A stretch of DNA of 42,391 bases from a virus. The translations under genes and the position numbers were made by a program. This document shows, piece by piece, positions 15,946 to 23,233 of the stretch; within the stretch, counting starts at the first letter, position 1, and each line of letters begins with the position of its first letter. The notes under the pieces are model-generated. The model ran no database searches, had not been told where the DNA came from, and saw only the letters and a program-made list of their open reading frames with translations. Location: positions 1 through 42,391 of IMG/VR virus record IMGVR_UViG_3300029893_000021. One strand, 5' to 3'.

Positions 15946-17682
15946 ATGGCAAGTTTCAATAATACTATTATTACAAGTAAAGGTCATGCTTTGATGGCAA
16001 AGATTGTGGCTGGAACAGCAACACCAAGCTTCACAAAAATCAGAACTTCAGACCATCAATATCCAGGGGGAACTGATTTTGAAGCACTGACAAGCCTTTC
16101 AGGGATAAGGCAGACAGTGGATGTTGCCAATGTAACAAAGGTTTCCCCTGCTAAAATCAAAGTAAGCGGGGTTTTCACAAATGCTTCCCTGGGAACAGGT
16201 TATTATGTCAGAAACATTGGGCTTTATGCGGTTGACCCACAAGAAGGGGAAATTCTTTATTCCATCACCACAGCAGTAACTGCTGATTGGATGCCCCCAC
16301 AAGGCGGTGCAGCAGCTTCAAGCATCCTGGTTGATATTGAAACAGTTGTTAGCAATGCAGATAATATCAATATGACTGTTGACCCAAATGCAACTGCAAC
16401 TGTTCAGATGGTCAATAACCTAGCTGCTGATATTGCTGATGTAAAAGGCTTTGTTGGTTACAATGAAGATGATATTTATGGTGTTGAAGTAAACTTTGCA
16501 ACCAATACTTTCAAAAGACTTGCTGGGGCAATCAATAAAACCCCTGGTGCTGATTTCAATGGAATTAAAGCCTTTGGTGGAAGAAAAAGATGCAACCTTG
16601 CTGATGACGGAACAGTAAATGCTTATTATGGTGATGTTGGATTCATTGAAGATGGTTCAAATGGTCAAGTCATGGTTGAACAGCCAAAGTTTTATTACAA
16701 GGTTGTTCCCTTGCAGCTTGATAAAATCACTGATGGCATTGGATACCATTTGAGAAAAGCAAGATATTATGTTTCTGACAAGCCAAAGGTTGGATTCAAA
16801 GTTCACCCTGCATTTGTTAGAAATGGGGTTGAAAAAGATAAGATTTTCCTTCCAGCTTATGAAGGTTCAACATATGACGTATCAGCAGGTGTGTATAACA
16901 TAAATGATGCACAAAATGTTGATTTTGCAACAACAAGTGGTGACAAACTTTCATCTATTGCAAATGCTAAACCAACATCAGGATTACAACAAACAGGTGC
17001 AACAAGAAATGGATTTAGAACAATTGCAGCAAATAGGGGTGAAGGATGGCAACAGAAGGATGCCCTTTGTGCTTCAGCTTCCCAAATGTTGATGATGATT
17101 GAATATAATGCTATGAACCTTCAAACTGCCCTTGGATTGGGTGTTGTGAATAAGGCTTCAGGTGAAGGTAATGAATCTGAACTTACTGGTGCAACTTCAA
17201 ACTTTGGTAATGCTTCAGGAATGGCTGCTGGAACAAATGGATTGGTTTCCATTAGTTACAGGGGTGAAGAAAACTTTTGGGGTAATATTTGGTCATGGAT
17301 TGATGGGTTAAATATTGAATGTTTTGGAATCCATGAAGCTTGGTGGGCTGACCATAGTTTTGCTGATAATATCAAAACATCACCATATAAAAATGCTGGA
17401 TTCACCATTGCAAAAGCAAATGGGTATATTTCAGCAATGGGTTGGTCAGAAGTATGTGATTTCTTATTCTTACCTTCTGAAGTCACTGGAAATTCAAGCT
17501 TACCTGTTGGTGATTATTTATGGCAAGACCACAGTGCAAGTGCTTGGCGGGTCGCTCGTTTTGGCGGTACTTGGAATGATGGCTTGACTGCTGGTGCTTT
17601 CTATTGGACTTTGGATAGTTCTTCGACTACTCGTTATCGGACTATCGGCGGCGGGGCGGTGTATGTACCCCAAGCTTCTTAA
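15946..17682 (+). CDS. DGR-diversified tail fibre / receptor-binding protein
   Basis: This 578-residue fibre has a conserved N-terminal baseplate-attachment domain (residues about 1-150; ITSKGHALMAKIVAG and GYYVRNIGLYAVDP). A C-terminal domain (about 200-578) resembles the formylglycine-generating-enzyme/C-type-lectin fold used by DGR targets (ENFWGNIWSWIDGLN and the end AGAFYWTLD). The last 45 residues are the variable repeat. The lectin fold displays the varied residues on its receptor-binding face, so this is the host-recognition protein. The next genes are the template-type locus and a reverse transcriptase, which supports this reading. Confidence 0.9.
   Translation: MASFNNTIITSKGHALMAKIVAGTATPSFTKIRTSDHQYPGGTDFEALTSLSGIRQTVDVANVTKVSPAKIKVSGVFTNASLGTGYYVRNIGLYAVDPQEGEILYSITTAVTADWMPPQGGAAASSILVDIETVVSNADNINMTVDPNATATVQMVNNLAADIADVKGFVGYNEDDIYGVEVNFATNTFKRLAGAINKTPGADFNGIKAFGGRKRCNLADDGTVNAYYGDVGFIEDGSNGQVMVEQPKFYYKVVPLQLDKITDGIGYHLRKARYYVSDKPKVGFKVHPAFVRNGVEKDKIFLPAYEGSTYDVSAGVYNINDAQNVDFATTSGDKLSSIANAKPTSGLQQTGATRNGFRTIAANRGEGWQQKDALCASASQMLMMIEYNAMNLQTALGLGVVNKASGEGNESELTGATSNFGNASGMAAGTNGLVSISYRGEENFWGNIWSWIDGLNIECFGIHEAWWADHSFADNIKTSPYKNAGFTIAKANGYISAMGWSEVCDFLFLPSEVTGNSSLPVGDYLWQDHSASAWRVARFGGTWNDGLTAGAFYWTLDSSSTTRYRTIGGGAVYVPQAS
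17548..17667 (+). repeat. DGR variable repeat (VR)
   Basis: This encodes fibre residues about 535-574 and aligns without gaps, at a fixed offset of 200 bases, to 17748-17860. There are 18 mismatches in the first 113 bases. Nearly all central mismatches fall in the first two positions of codons ending in T (act, cgt, aat, gat, agt), the signature of adenine-directed mutagenesis of AAT codons. The 3' end (ggcggcggggcggt, 17647-17660) is GC-rich, as expected of an IMH-type element, and differs from the other copy by G where that copy has A. Confidence 0.85.
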
Positions 17683-17687
17683 AGCTT
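17672..17687. promoter_or_regulatory. Hairpin just downstream of VR
   Basis: AAGCTT, a CTTA loop and AAGCTT form a 6-bp stem with a tetraloop that spans the fibre stop codon, 5 bases after the variable repeat ends. In studied DGRs a short hairpin or cruciform with a 4-base loop sits here and is needed for efficient retrohoming. The function here is by analogy. Confidence 0.55.
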
Positions 17688-17696
17688 AAATTATAT

Positions 17697-17902
17697 GGGT
17701 AAGTAGATTTATGCTGGTTACAGCCAATAAAAAGCATTTGCCGGTTTCGGGTCGCTCCTTTGGGCGGTCGTTGGTATGGTGGCTTGATTGCTGGTGCTTT
17801 CTATTGGACTTTGACTGCTTCTTCGGCTTATCGTTATCGGATTATCGGCAGCAGGGCAGTAAATGCACTTAAACAAAAACCTTGTGAACAATCTACTTAC
17901 CC
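17697..17902 (+). ncRNA. DGR template-type locus closed by a 13-bp stem
   Basis: GGGTAAGTAGATT (17697-17709) is the exact reverse complement of 17890-17902. The two arms enclose the second repeat copy (17748-17860), so a transcript of this stretch could fold into one long closed loop. Its position between target gene and reverse transcriptase, and its A-containing 3' end (agcagggcagt), fit a template repeat. The core, however, lacks the expected A-rich codons (see findings). Bases 17903-18020 up to the transcriptase hold no gene and may be the spacer region of the template RNA. The frame 17703-17957 is open but has no good start. Confidence 0.6.
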
Positions 17903-18020
17903 TGCCACTTGGCAAAACATAAAAAATAAAACTAAACCTGTATTGGTAGGTTCTTGAAAATTAACTTTCAAAACCGCTTGAAGATTCGGGAATAGTGCAT
18001 ACAACAATGGTGGGGAATCT

Positions 18021-19121
18021 ATGAAAAGACATGGTAATTTGTATAGTAAAATTTATGAAATGGACAATCTGAAGCTTGCACATAGAAATGCAAGAAAAGG
18101 AAAGGGGTGGTATAAAGAAGTAAAGATGGTCAATTCAGATGAAGAACATTATCTGAAGATACTACAAGAACAATTGATGAATAAGACCTACAAAACTTCT
18201 GAATATGAAACCTTTCTGAAAACAGATGGTGTGAAGGAACGTGAAATTTACAAGTTACCTTACTTCCCTGATAGAATTTGTCAGTGGGCAATCATGCAGG
18301 TCATAGAACCCATTTTAATAAAGAACTTTACAAAGGATACTTATTCAGCCATTCCAGGAAGGGGAATTCATCCAGTTGTTAAACAGTTAAGGGGGTATCA
18401 CAAGAAGATTGGAGATAAAGAAGATTATGTTCCAAGTATCTTCATGTCAGACCCTATGGGAACACAATACACCCTGAAGCTTGATGTGAAAAAGTTTTAT
18501 CCAAACATTGACCATGCTATTCTGAAAGCCAAATACAGAAGGCTTTTCAAGGATGATGCCCTTCTTTGGTTGCTGGATGAAATCATTGATTCAACCCCTG
18601 GTGATATTGGAATTCCTATTGGAAATTATTTATCACAGTATAGCGGGAACTTTTACCTTTCATCTTTTGACCACTGGATTAAAGAAGTTAAGGGTGTAAA
18701 ACATTACTTCAGGTACATGGATGACATTGTGATATTTGGAAGCAACAAAGAAAGATTACATCAGTTAAAACATGACATTGGAGAATATTTCAGAACTGAA
18801 TTGAAGTTAAGCATCAAGGAAAACTGGCAGGTGTTTCCCACTTTCATCAGGGGTGTTGATTATGTTGGATACAGGTTCTTCTTTGATTATACTTTGTTGA
18901 GAAAATCAACCTGCAAGAATTTCAAGAAGAAAATGACCCAAATTCAAAAGAAGTGCCTGAATGATGGTCAGATGAATTTTTCTGAATGGTGTTCAGTCAA
19001 TTCTTATAAAGGTTGGTTGATGTGGTGTGATAGTTACAGGCTTTCAGAAAAGTATATTACACCAGTTCAACCCTTTGCAGATGATTATTATGAAAAATAT
19101 GTGAAAAGAAAGGTGGATTGA
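18021..19121 (+). CDS. DGR reverse transcriptase
   Basis: This 366-residue reverse transcriptase is of the retroelement class found in diversity-generating systems. Catalytic aspartates lie in LDVKKFYPNIDH (D155) and YMDD (residues 232-235). The motif IPIGNYLSQ (198-206), with SQ in place of the retroviral QG, is the mark of DGR enzymes. It would copy the template RNA into cDNA with errors opposite adenines and thereby rewrite the fibre's variable repeat. No separate accessory gene (avd) is visible beside it. A GGTGGGG sequence precedes ATG 18021. Confidence 0.93.
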   Translation: MKRHGNLYSKIYEMDNLKLAHRNARKGKGWYKEVKMVNSDEEHYLKILQEQLMNKTYKTSEYETFLKTDGVKEREIYKLPYFPDRICQWAIMQVIEPILIKNFTKDTYSAIPGRGIHPVVKQLRGYHKKIGDKEDYVPSIFMSDPMGTQYTLKLDVKKFYPNIDHAILKAKYRRLFKDDALLWLLDEIIDSTPGDIGIPIGNYLSQYSGNFYLSSFDHWIKEVKGVKHYFRYMDDIVIFGSNKERLHQLKHDIGEYFRTELKLSIKENWQVFPTFIRGVDYVGYRFFFDYTLLRKSTCKNFKKKMTQIQKKCLNDGQMNFSEWCSVNSYKGWLMWCDSYRLSEKYITPVQPFADDYYEKYVKRKVD

Positions 19122-19123
19122 CT

Positions 19124-19381
19124 ATGAAGGATTATGGAAGGGTTAGAAGTGCGGTGAACCCAAAACCTATGGTCATTGATGAATCCAGTGTGTGGATTCA
19201 TAAGAATGTCACTGAAGTCAGTGAAAATGTTGGTGAAGAAAATGAATTTGTTGGGTTTGAATATGACATGCTTCAGTATGAAAAAGATGAATACATCAAG
19301 CTGATGTCAGACCAAAACGAAACACTAACAGAAACCCTGGACACCTTAATGTCAGAAGTGCTTCCAGCGTTAATGATGTAG
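19124..19381 (+). CDS. Small tail-fibre-associated protein, unknown
   Basis: This acidic protein of about 85 residues contains the pattern DYGRVR, VIDESSVWIHKNV and FVGFEYDMLQYEKDEYIKLM. Proteins with this layout commonly follow fibre genes in Bacillota prophages, but I know of no established function. I chose ATG 19124 after an AAAGGTGG site; TTG 19118 is also in frame. Directly downstream of the reverse transcriptase, it is probably cotranscribed with it. Confidence 0.65.
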   Translation: MKDYGRVRSAVNPKPMVIDESSVWIHKNVTEVSENVGEENEFVGFEYDMLQYEKDEYIKLMSDQNETLTETLDTLMSEVLPALMM

Positions 19382-19397
19382 AAAGGGGGATATTTCA

Positions 19398-19571
19398 ATG
19401 AGTAGATTTATTGCAACAATGATTATCAGGGATGCAAGAATATCACTTGAAGCAGGACAGGAAAAATACAGGGCTTACTTCATTAGAACTTCATTATACA
19501 CACCCTACAAAGAAGATGCAGATGCCTTCCTGGTGGCTGATGGCTTTACTGATGTGATTGTTTCTGAATAG
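19398..19571 (+). CDS. Short protein, unknown
   Basis: This 57-residue frame begins MSRFIATMIIRDARISLEAG and ends ADGFTDVIVSE, with a GAAAGGGGG ribosome site about 9 bases before ATG 19398. Its spacing of 16 bases from the preceding stop and its good ribosome site support a real gene. It has no recognisable domain. A mixed alpha/beta small domain is plausible. Confidence 0.6.
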   Translation: MSRFIATMIIRDARISLEAGQEKYRAYFIRTSLYTPYKEDADAFLVADGFTDVIVSE

Positions 19572-19597
19572 GTAAGGTGTTTGTATAGATAGAAAAT

Positions 19598-19643
19598 AAA
19601 ACCCCTTTACAGGTCAACTGGTGGCTTGTGAGGGGGTTGTTTT
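19598..19643 (+). terminator. Probable terminator before lysis genes
   Basis: AACCCCT pairs with AGGGGGTT (one bulged G) around a 26-base loop, followed by GTTTT. The stem is weak, so partial termination between the tail and lysis genes is the most that can be claimed. Confidence 0.4.
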
Positions 19644-19665
19644 ATGAAAGGGTGGTGCTTATGAC

Positions 19666-19986
19666 ATGACTATTGAGGTAGCTTTATTGATTTCTGGAAT
19701 ATCCCTTGCTTTTGGATTATATCAAGGGGTTTCCAATTTGAAAAGAAACAACAACATTGATGTAAAAAAGGATGTTTCAGAAATGACCACAGTGATTGTC
19801 AAGCTTGAAAACATTGGGAATGGGATTACTGAAATTAAAAGTGAATTGGGCAATGTCAAGCAGGACATGAAAGAAATTATTGAAAGGCTTGTGAAGGTTG
19901 AAGAATCATCAAAATCAGCACACAAAAGGCTGGATACTTGTGAAAAGTATTGTAAAAGATTGGGTGATTATCGTGAAAGTGAATAA
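19666..19986 (+). CDS. Membrane-anchored coiled-coil protein of lysis cassette
   Basis: This 106-residue protein has one hydrophobic N-terminal segment (VALLISGISLAFGLYQGV, residues 4-21) and then a long coiled coil (about 25-95) with regular spacing of I, L and V and a C-terminal Cys pair (CEKYC). Its position before two small membrane proteins and the endolysin suggests a role in lysis, similar in layout to XhlA/BhlA-type proteins, though the membrane segment is at the opposite end from XhlA. AAAGGGTGG precedes ATG 19666. Confidence 0.6.
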   Translation: MTIEVALLISGISLAFGLYQGVSNLKRNNNIDVKKDVSEMTTVIVKLENIGNGITEIKSELGNVKQDMKEIIERLVKVEESSKSAHKRLDTCEKYCKRLGDYRESE

Positions 19987-20227
19987 GAAAAATGATTTTT
20001 CCAAGGTCATTGTGTCAGTGGTGGTGTTACTGAACACCCTGTTCACTGCTACTGTTTTATATATCTTCTTCAAAATTGGTAATGAACCAATGGCTTTGAT
20101 TGGGGCATGGTTTGCTTTTACAACAGGTGAATTGTGGATGCTTTCAAGCATCAAGAAAACCAAAGTAAAAGAAAAGGAAGGTGAAAAGGATGGACAAAGT
20201 AAATTGGAAACAGAAATTGACCAGTAG
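19979..20227 (+). CDS. Two-segment membrane protein, holin-like
   Basis: This protein of about 82 residues has two hydrophobic segments (VIVSVVVLLNTLFTATVLYI and MALIGAWFAFTTGELWML) and a basic, charged C-terminus. This topology fits a holin or holin partner. The start is uncertain: GTG 19979 overlaps the previous stop, and the frame is open further upstream to 19898. It overlaps the following holin gene by about 38 bases, so the two may be translated together. Confidence 0.55.
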   Translation: MNKKNDFSKVIVSVVVLLNTLFTATVLYIFFKIGNEPMALIGAWFAFTTGELWMLSSIKKTKVKEKEGEKDGQSKLETEIDQ

Positions 20228-20408
20228 GAAGTTTTGGGCAGCGGTCACTGGCTTCATCACTGCAATTTTAATTGCTTTCAAGGTGGACAGCTTGACAATT
20301 GAACAGGTTGTTTCAGTGATTTCAGCAAGTGCAGTATTGATTGCTTACATTATCGGTGAAGGAATGGTTGATGCTGCAAGGATTGAAAAAGAAAGTGAAG
20401 GTGAATAA
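20190..20408 (+). CDS. Holin
   Basis: This 72-residue holin carries the motif KLTSRKFWAAVTGFITAILIAF, the classic start of a small Gram-positive phage holin family, and a second hydrophobic segment, ISASAVLIAYIIGEGMVDAA. It oligomerises in the membrane and releases the endolysin at a set time. ATG 20190 is preferred because AAGGAAG lies about 9 bases upstream; GTG 20181 is in frame. The endolysin follows after 2 bases. Confidence 0.85.
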   Translation: MDKVNWKQKLTSRKFWAAVTGFITAILIAFKVDSLTIEQVVSVISASAVLIAYIIGEGMVDAARIEKESEGE

Positions 20409-20410
20409 CA

Positions 20411-21382
20411 ATGAGTAATAGCCCATTAGTGAATCACACAAGAATTTCCCCCAACAGCACAAACCCAAGGCGGGATAAGATTAAAAAGATTACCATTCAT
20501 CATGTTGCTGGTAACCTATCAGTTGAAGCGGTTGGAAACATATTTGCACCAGCTTCCAGGAAAGCAAGTTCAAACTATGGTGTTGATAATCAAGGCAGGG
20601 TTGGAATGTATGTTGAGGAAAAGAATCGTGCCTGGACAAGTTCAAATGCTGCCAATGACGACCAAGCAGTGACCATTGAAGTTGCAAACATTGGTGGTGC
20701 ACCTGATTGGAAAGTAAGTGATGTTGCACTGGAAAAAACCATTGAATTGTGTGTGGATATTTGCAAAAGAAATGGTATTGAAAAGTTGATTTATACTGGT
20801 GATGCAAGTGGGAATTTGACAAGGCACAACATGTTTGCAGCAACAACTTGCCCTGGTGCTTATCTACAAAGTAAGTTCCCTTACATTACTGATGAAGTAA
20901 ATAAGCGGTTAAATGCACCTAAAGAAGAACCCGCTTCCAAAGACTTATTAAGGGTTCAAACAGGTGCTTTTAAGAACAGGTCAAATGCTGACAGGCTTGC
21001 AGTGGAACTGAAGGGAAAAGGTTTTGATACTTACATTGTCCAGGCTGATGGATTGTTCAAGGTTCAGGTTGGGGCTTACAGTGTAAAATCAAATGCTGAT
21101 GCCATGGCTGCAAGGCTTAAAGCTGCGGGATATGATACTTACATTACAACCCAAGGGGGTACATCTGCTGGACAGCCTTCAGCACCCCCTGTTGCAGCCA
21201 TTAAGGTTGGAAGTAAGGTAAGGGTTAAACAAGGTGCAAAAACCTTCACTGGTGGCAACCTGGCAAGCTTTGTTTATAATAATGTTTATGATGTCATCCA
21301 AGTTCAGGGTGACAGGGTTGTTATTGGTCAAGGTAAAGCAATTACAGCAGCAGTTCACAAAGATGACTTAATTCTTCAGTAA
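20411..21382 (+). CDS. Endolysin: N-acetylmuramoyl-L-alanine amidase
   Basis: This 323-residue lysin cleaves the bond between N-acetylmuramic acid and L-alanine in peptidoglycan. The amidase-2 domain covers residues about 8-165, with the probable zinc ligands in TIHHVAG (H30/H31) and a later RHNMFAATTCPG (His and Cys). Next are two SPOR-like repeats (about 180-250; LLRVQTGAFKNRSNADRLA and FKVQVGAYSVKSNADAMA), which bind denuded glycan. A C-terminal SH3-like segment follows (about 262-323). No signal peptide is present, so release depends on the holin. A strong terminator follows. Confidence 0.92.
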   Translation: MSNSPLVNHTRISPNSTNPRRDKIKKITIHHVAGNLSVEAVGNIFAPASRKASSNYGVDNQGRVGMYVEEKNRAWTSSNAANDDQAVTIEVANIGGAPDWKVSDVALEKTIELCVDICKRNGIEKLIYTGDASGNLTRHNMFAATTCPGAYLQSKFPYITDEVNKRLNAPKEEPASKDLLRVQTGAFKNRSNADRLAVELKGKGFDTYIVQADGLFKVQVGAYSVKSNADAMAARLKAAGYDTYITTQGGTSAGQPSAPPVAAIKVGSKVRVKQGAKTFTGGNLASFVYNNVYDVIQVQGDRVVIGQGKAITAAVHKDDLILQ

Positions 21383-21386
21383 ATAA

Positions 21387-21422
21387 AATAACCCCATGCC
21401 TTTTGGTGTGGGGTTATTTTTT
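21387..21422 (+). terminator. Late operon terminator
   Basis: AATAACCCCA (21387-21396) pairs with TGGGGTTATT (21409-21418) in a 10-bp stem followed by TTTT. It ends the rightward late transcript. The A-rich left side allows it to work also for leftward transcripts. Confidence 0.9.
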
Positions 21423-21706
21423 ATGCCCTTTTGGTTGGCATTGTCTACTGGTTGCCTACCATGAGAACATTTTTATAAACTTTTACAGAATACAATAAGA
21501 TATAATAAGATAAACAGTTTCCTTCAAAACCCTTGATTTACTTACATTTCAGAACCCTATAAAATATGATAAAATATATCAGGATAAAGACTTTCAATTT
21601 ACGCCGCATGTAGAAACTGTTTGCCTTTTATACAGTAAAATCAAGGGTTTGGGGTAATAAAAATATCAACCAAGGTTGATTTGCTTACCATTTGCCAACC
21701 TGATTT
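21423..21706. other. Probable attP region
   Basis: These 284 bases without a gene lie between the late terminator and the integrase stop, the usual place for attP. They hold two interleaved inverted repeats: AAACAGTTT (21512-21520) with AAACTGTTT (21614-21622), and a 13-bp pair, AAACCCTTGATTT (21527-21539) with its complement at 21638-21650. A direct repeat TTGGTTGGCA occurs at 21431 and 21711. These look like integrase arm sites. The core crossover sequence cannot be named without a host junction. Confidence 0.6.
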
Positions 21707-21721
21707 TCACTTGGTTGGCAA
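21692..21721 (-). terminator. Inverted repeat at integrase stop
   Basis: TTGCCAACC (21692-21700) and GGTTGGCAA (21713-21721) form a perfect 9-bp stem with a 12-base loop that contains the integrase stop codon. There is no T-run, so it may be an integrase binding site rather than a terminator. Confidence 0.4.
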
Positions 21722-22933
21722 GCTTGCTTTTTCAAATATATCCACTGACTGTTCTGCCATTTTTTCAGTTGCATGGGTGTAAGTGTCAAGGGTGGTTTCA
21801 ATTTTGGAATGACCAAGCCTGGATTGAACATCCTTGATGTTTGCCCCATTCTCAATCAAAGTGGTTGCATGGGTATGCCTTAATGAATGGAAGTTGAAAA
21901 GGATGCCCAAACTGTAATGAATGACCCTTGAAGCATATTTGAAGGTGTCAGGGGTTACCATGCTTCCATCTTCTTTGGTGCAAACCATTTGAAGCTGTTC
22001 CATAACACCAGGCTTTATTGAAAGCGGAAGGGAACATATTCTTCTTAATGATTCTTTCCCATTCATTTCTTCAGCTTCATATTGCTGAATATAGTGCTGT
22101 CCATACTTCAAGCGGTTTTCCATTTGCCATTTCCTTTGTTGCCTTAAAGCATCAATCAAAGTTTTCCCAATCTTAATTTTCCTTACTGATGATTCTGTTT
22201 TGGTTGAACCAAAATACCAGTTGGACTTTCTCTTATAAACAATCTTGATGATGTCAATTGTTCCTTTGTCCAGGTCAATATCATCCCAAGTCAAAGCCAT
22301 GACTTCACCAATTCTGCATCCAGTGTAATACCCAATCATGATGGGGATGTAATAGGTTGTTCCCAAAGGAAACCTTTCAATTATAGTTTTGAATTCATCA
22401 TTGGTGATAACCTTGTGATTGATTTCAGTTTTAGAATGTTCATACTTTGGATATTTCACATAAGCCATTGGTGATTCTTTAATAAACTTACAAGGATGAA
22501 CTGCATACTTCAAAGAACCGCTTAAAACAGTAATGATGTTGGTTAAGTGGTTCTTACTTATTCCAGTTAAATACTTACTGTTCACAAATTCCTGAAGCAT
22601 TGCAGGTGTCAATGATTTCAACTTGTAAATACCAAAGGTAGGTTTGATGTGATTCCTGATGATGATTTCATATCCTGATTGGGTATTGTATTTACAGTTA
22701 ACCTTCACATAATTCTTGAACCAATAATCCAAGTAGTCAGAAACAGAAATTTCAGTTGGTTCAAAGTGCAATCCAGCATTGTTGTATTCCTGAAGTGCTA
22801 CCCTTAAAGCTGCTTCAGCTTCCTTCTTGGTTCTCCCCCCAACTCTTTCAATCCTTTTTCTTTTCCCATCCACATTGGATGCTTCAAAAGAGTAATACCA
22901 TTTAGTTCCCCTTTTTCTCACATGACCTTCCAT
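21707..22933 (-). CDS. int: Tyrosine integrase
   Basis: This 408-residue site-specific recombinase inserts the phage into the host chromosome. It has an arm-binding N-terminal domain (about 1-60, starting with an RKRGTKWYYSFEA strand), a SAM-like core-binding domain (about 65-165) and a catalytic domain. The visible catalytic residues are R in TGCRIGE (near 215), H349 and R352 in HSLRHTHAT, H375 in RLGHS, and the nucleophile Y385 in LDTYTH. I chose ATG 22933 because AGAAAGGA lies about 8 bases upstream on its strand; an in-frame ATG 18 codons earlier lacks a site. Its upstream region is the TTCAAGAT repeat array. Confidence 0.93.
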   Translation of the reverse strand: MEGHVRKRGTKWYYSFEASNVDGKRKRIERVGGRTKKEAEAALRVALQEYNNAGLHFEPTEISVSDYLDYWFKNYVKVNCKYNTQSGYEIIIRNHIKPTFGIYKLKSLTPAMLQEFVNSKYLTGISKNHLTNIITVLSGSLKYAVHPCKFIKESPMAYVKYPKYEHSKTEINHKVITNDEFKTIIERFPLGTTYYIPIMIGYYTGCRIGEVMALTWDDIDLDKGTIDIIKIVYKRKSNWYFGSTKTESSVRKIKIGKTLIDALRQQRKWQMENRLKYGQHYIQQYEAEEMNGKESLRRICSLPLSIKPGVMEQLQMVCTKEDGSMVTPDTFKYASRVIHYSLGILFNFHSLRHTHATTLIENGANIKDVQSRLGHSKIETTLDTYTHATEKMAEQSVDIFEKASLPTK

Positions 22934-22960
22934 AATATCATTCCTTTCTTTTATTTGCGG

Positions 22961-23228
22961 TTCAAGATGGTTCAAGATAAGGTTCAAGATAAAAAATCAT
23001 CTTGAACCGCTTCAAAGCACTGATATATAAGGCTTTTTTGCTTATCGGTTCAAGAAGTTCAAGATAACCCTTCTTATTTCCTATTTTTTAAGATATTTAT
23101 ATCAAGTCACATTAAAAAGTTATAATCATTGAGAAATAACAATTCATCTTGAACCATCTTGAACCTTCCCATAAATAAAGGCTTTCATCTTGAACTTTAT
23201 CTTGAACCCATGTTGAACCCATCTTGAA
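22961..23228. repeat. TTCAAGAT/ATCTTGAA repeat array A
   Basis: The 300 bases between the integrase start and the next leftward gene contain no gene. TTCAAGAT occurs on the plus strand at 22961, 22971, 22983 and 23058. The complement ATCTTGAA occurs at 22999, 23146, 23156, 23187, 23199 and 23221, with a near copy at 23210. Neighbouring copies are 10-12 bases apart, about one helical turn. The two orientations flank an AT-rich centre, and 22983-23006 is a perfect 8-bp inverted pair around AAAAAATC. A regulator-binding region or replication origin is possible. Confidence 0.85.
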
Positions 23229-23233
23229 CTTTT

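Noticed and set aside
17703-17957. Open frame over the second DGR repeat, possibly a second target gene
   Set aside because: It lacks an upstream fibre domain, a start and a ribosome site; the region is better explained as the template-type locus.
22961-23228. Array A as a CRISPR
   Set aside because: Sites are 8 bases, in both orientations, and 10-12 bases apart, with no spacers of regular length.
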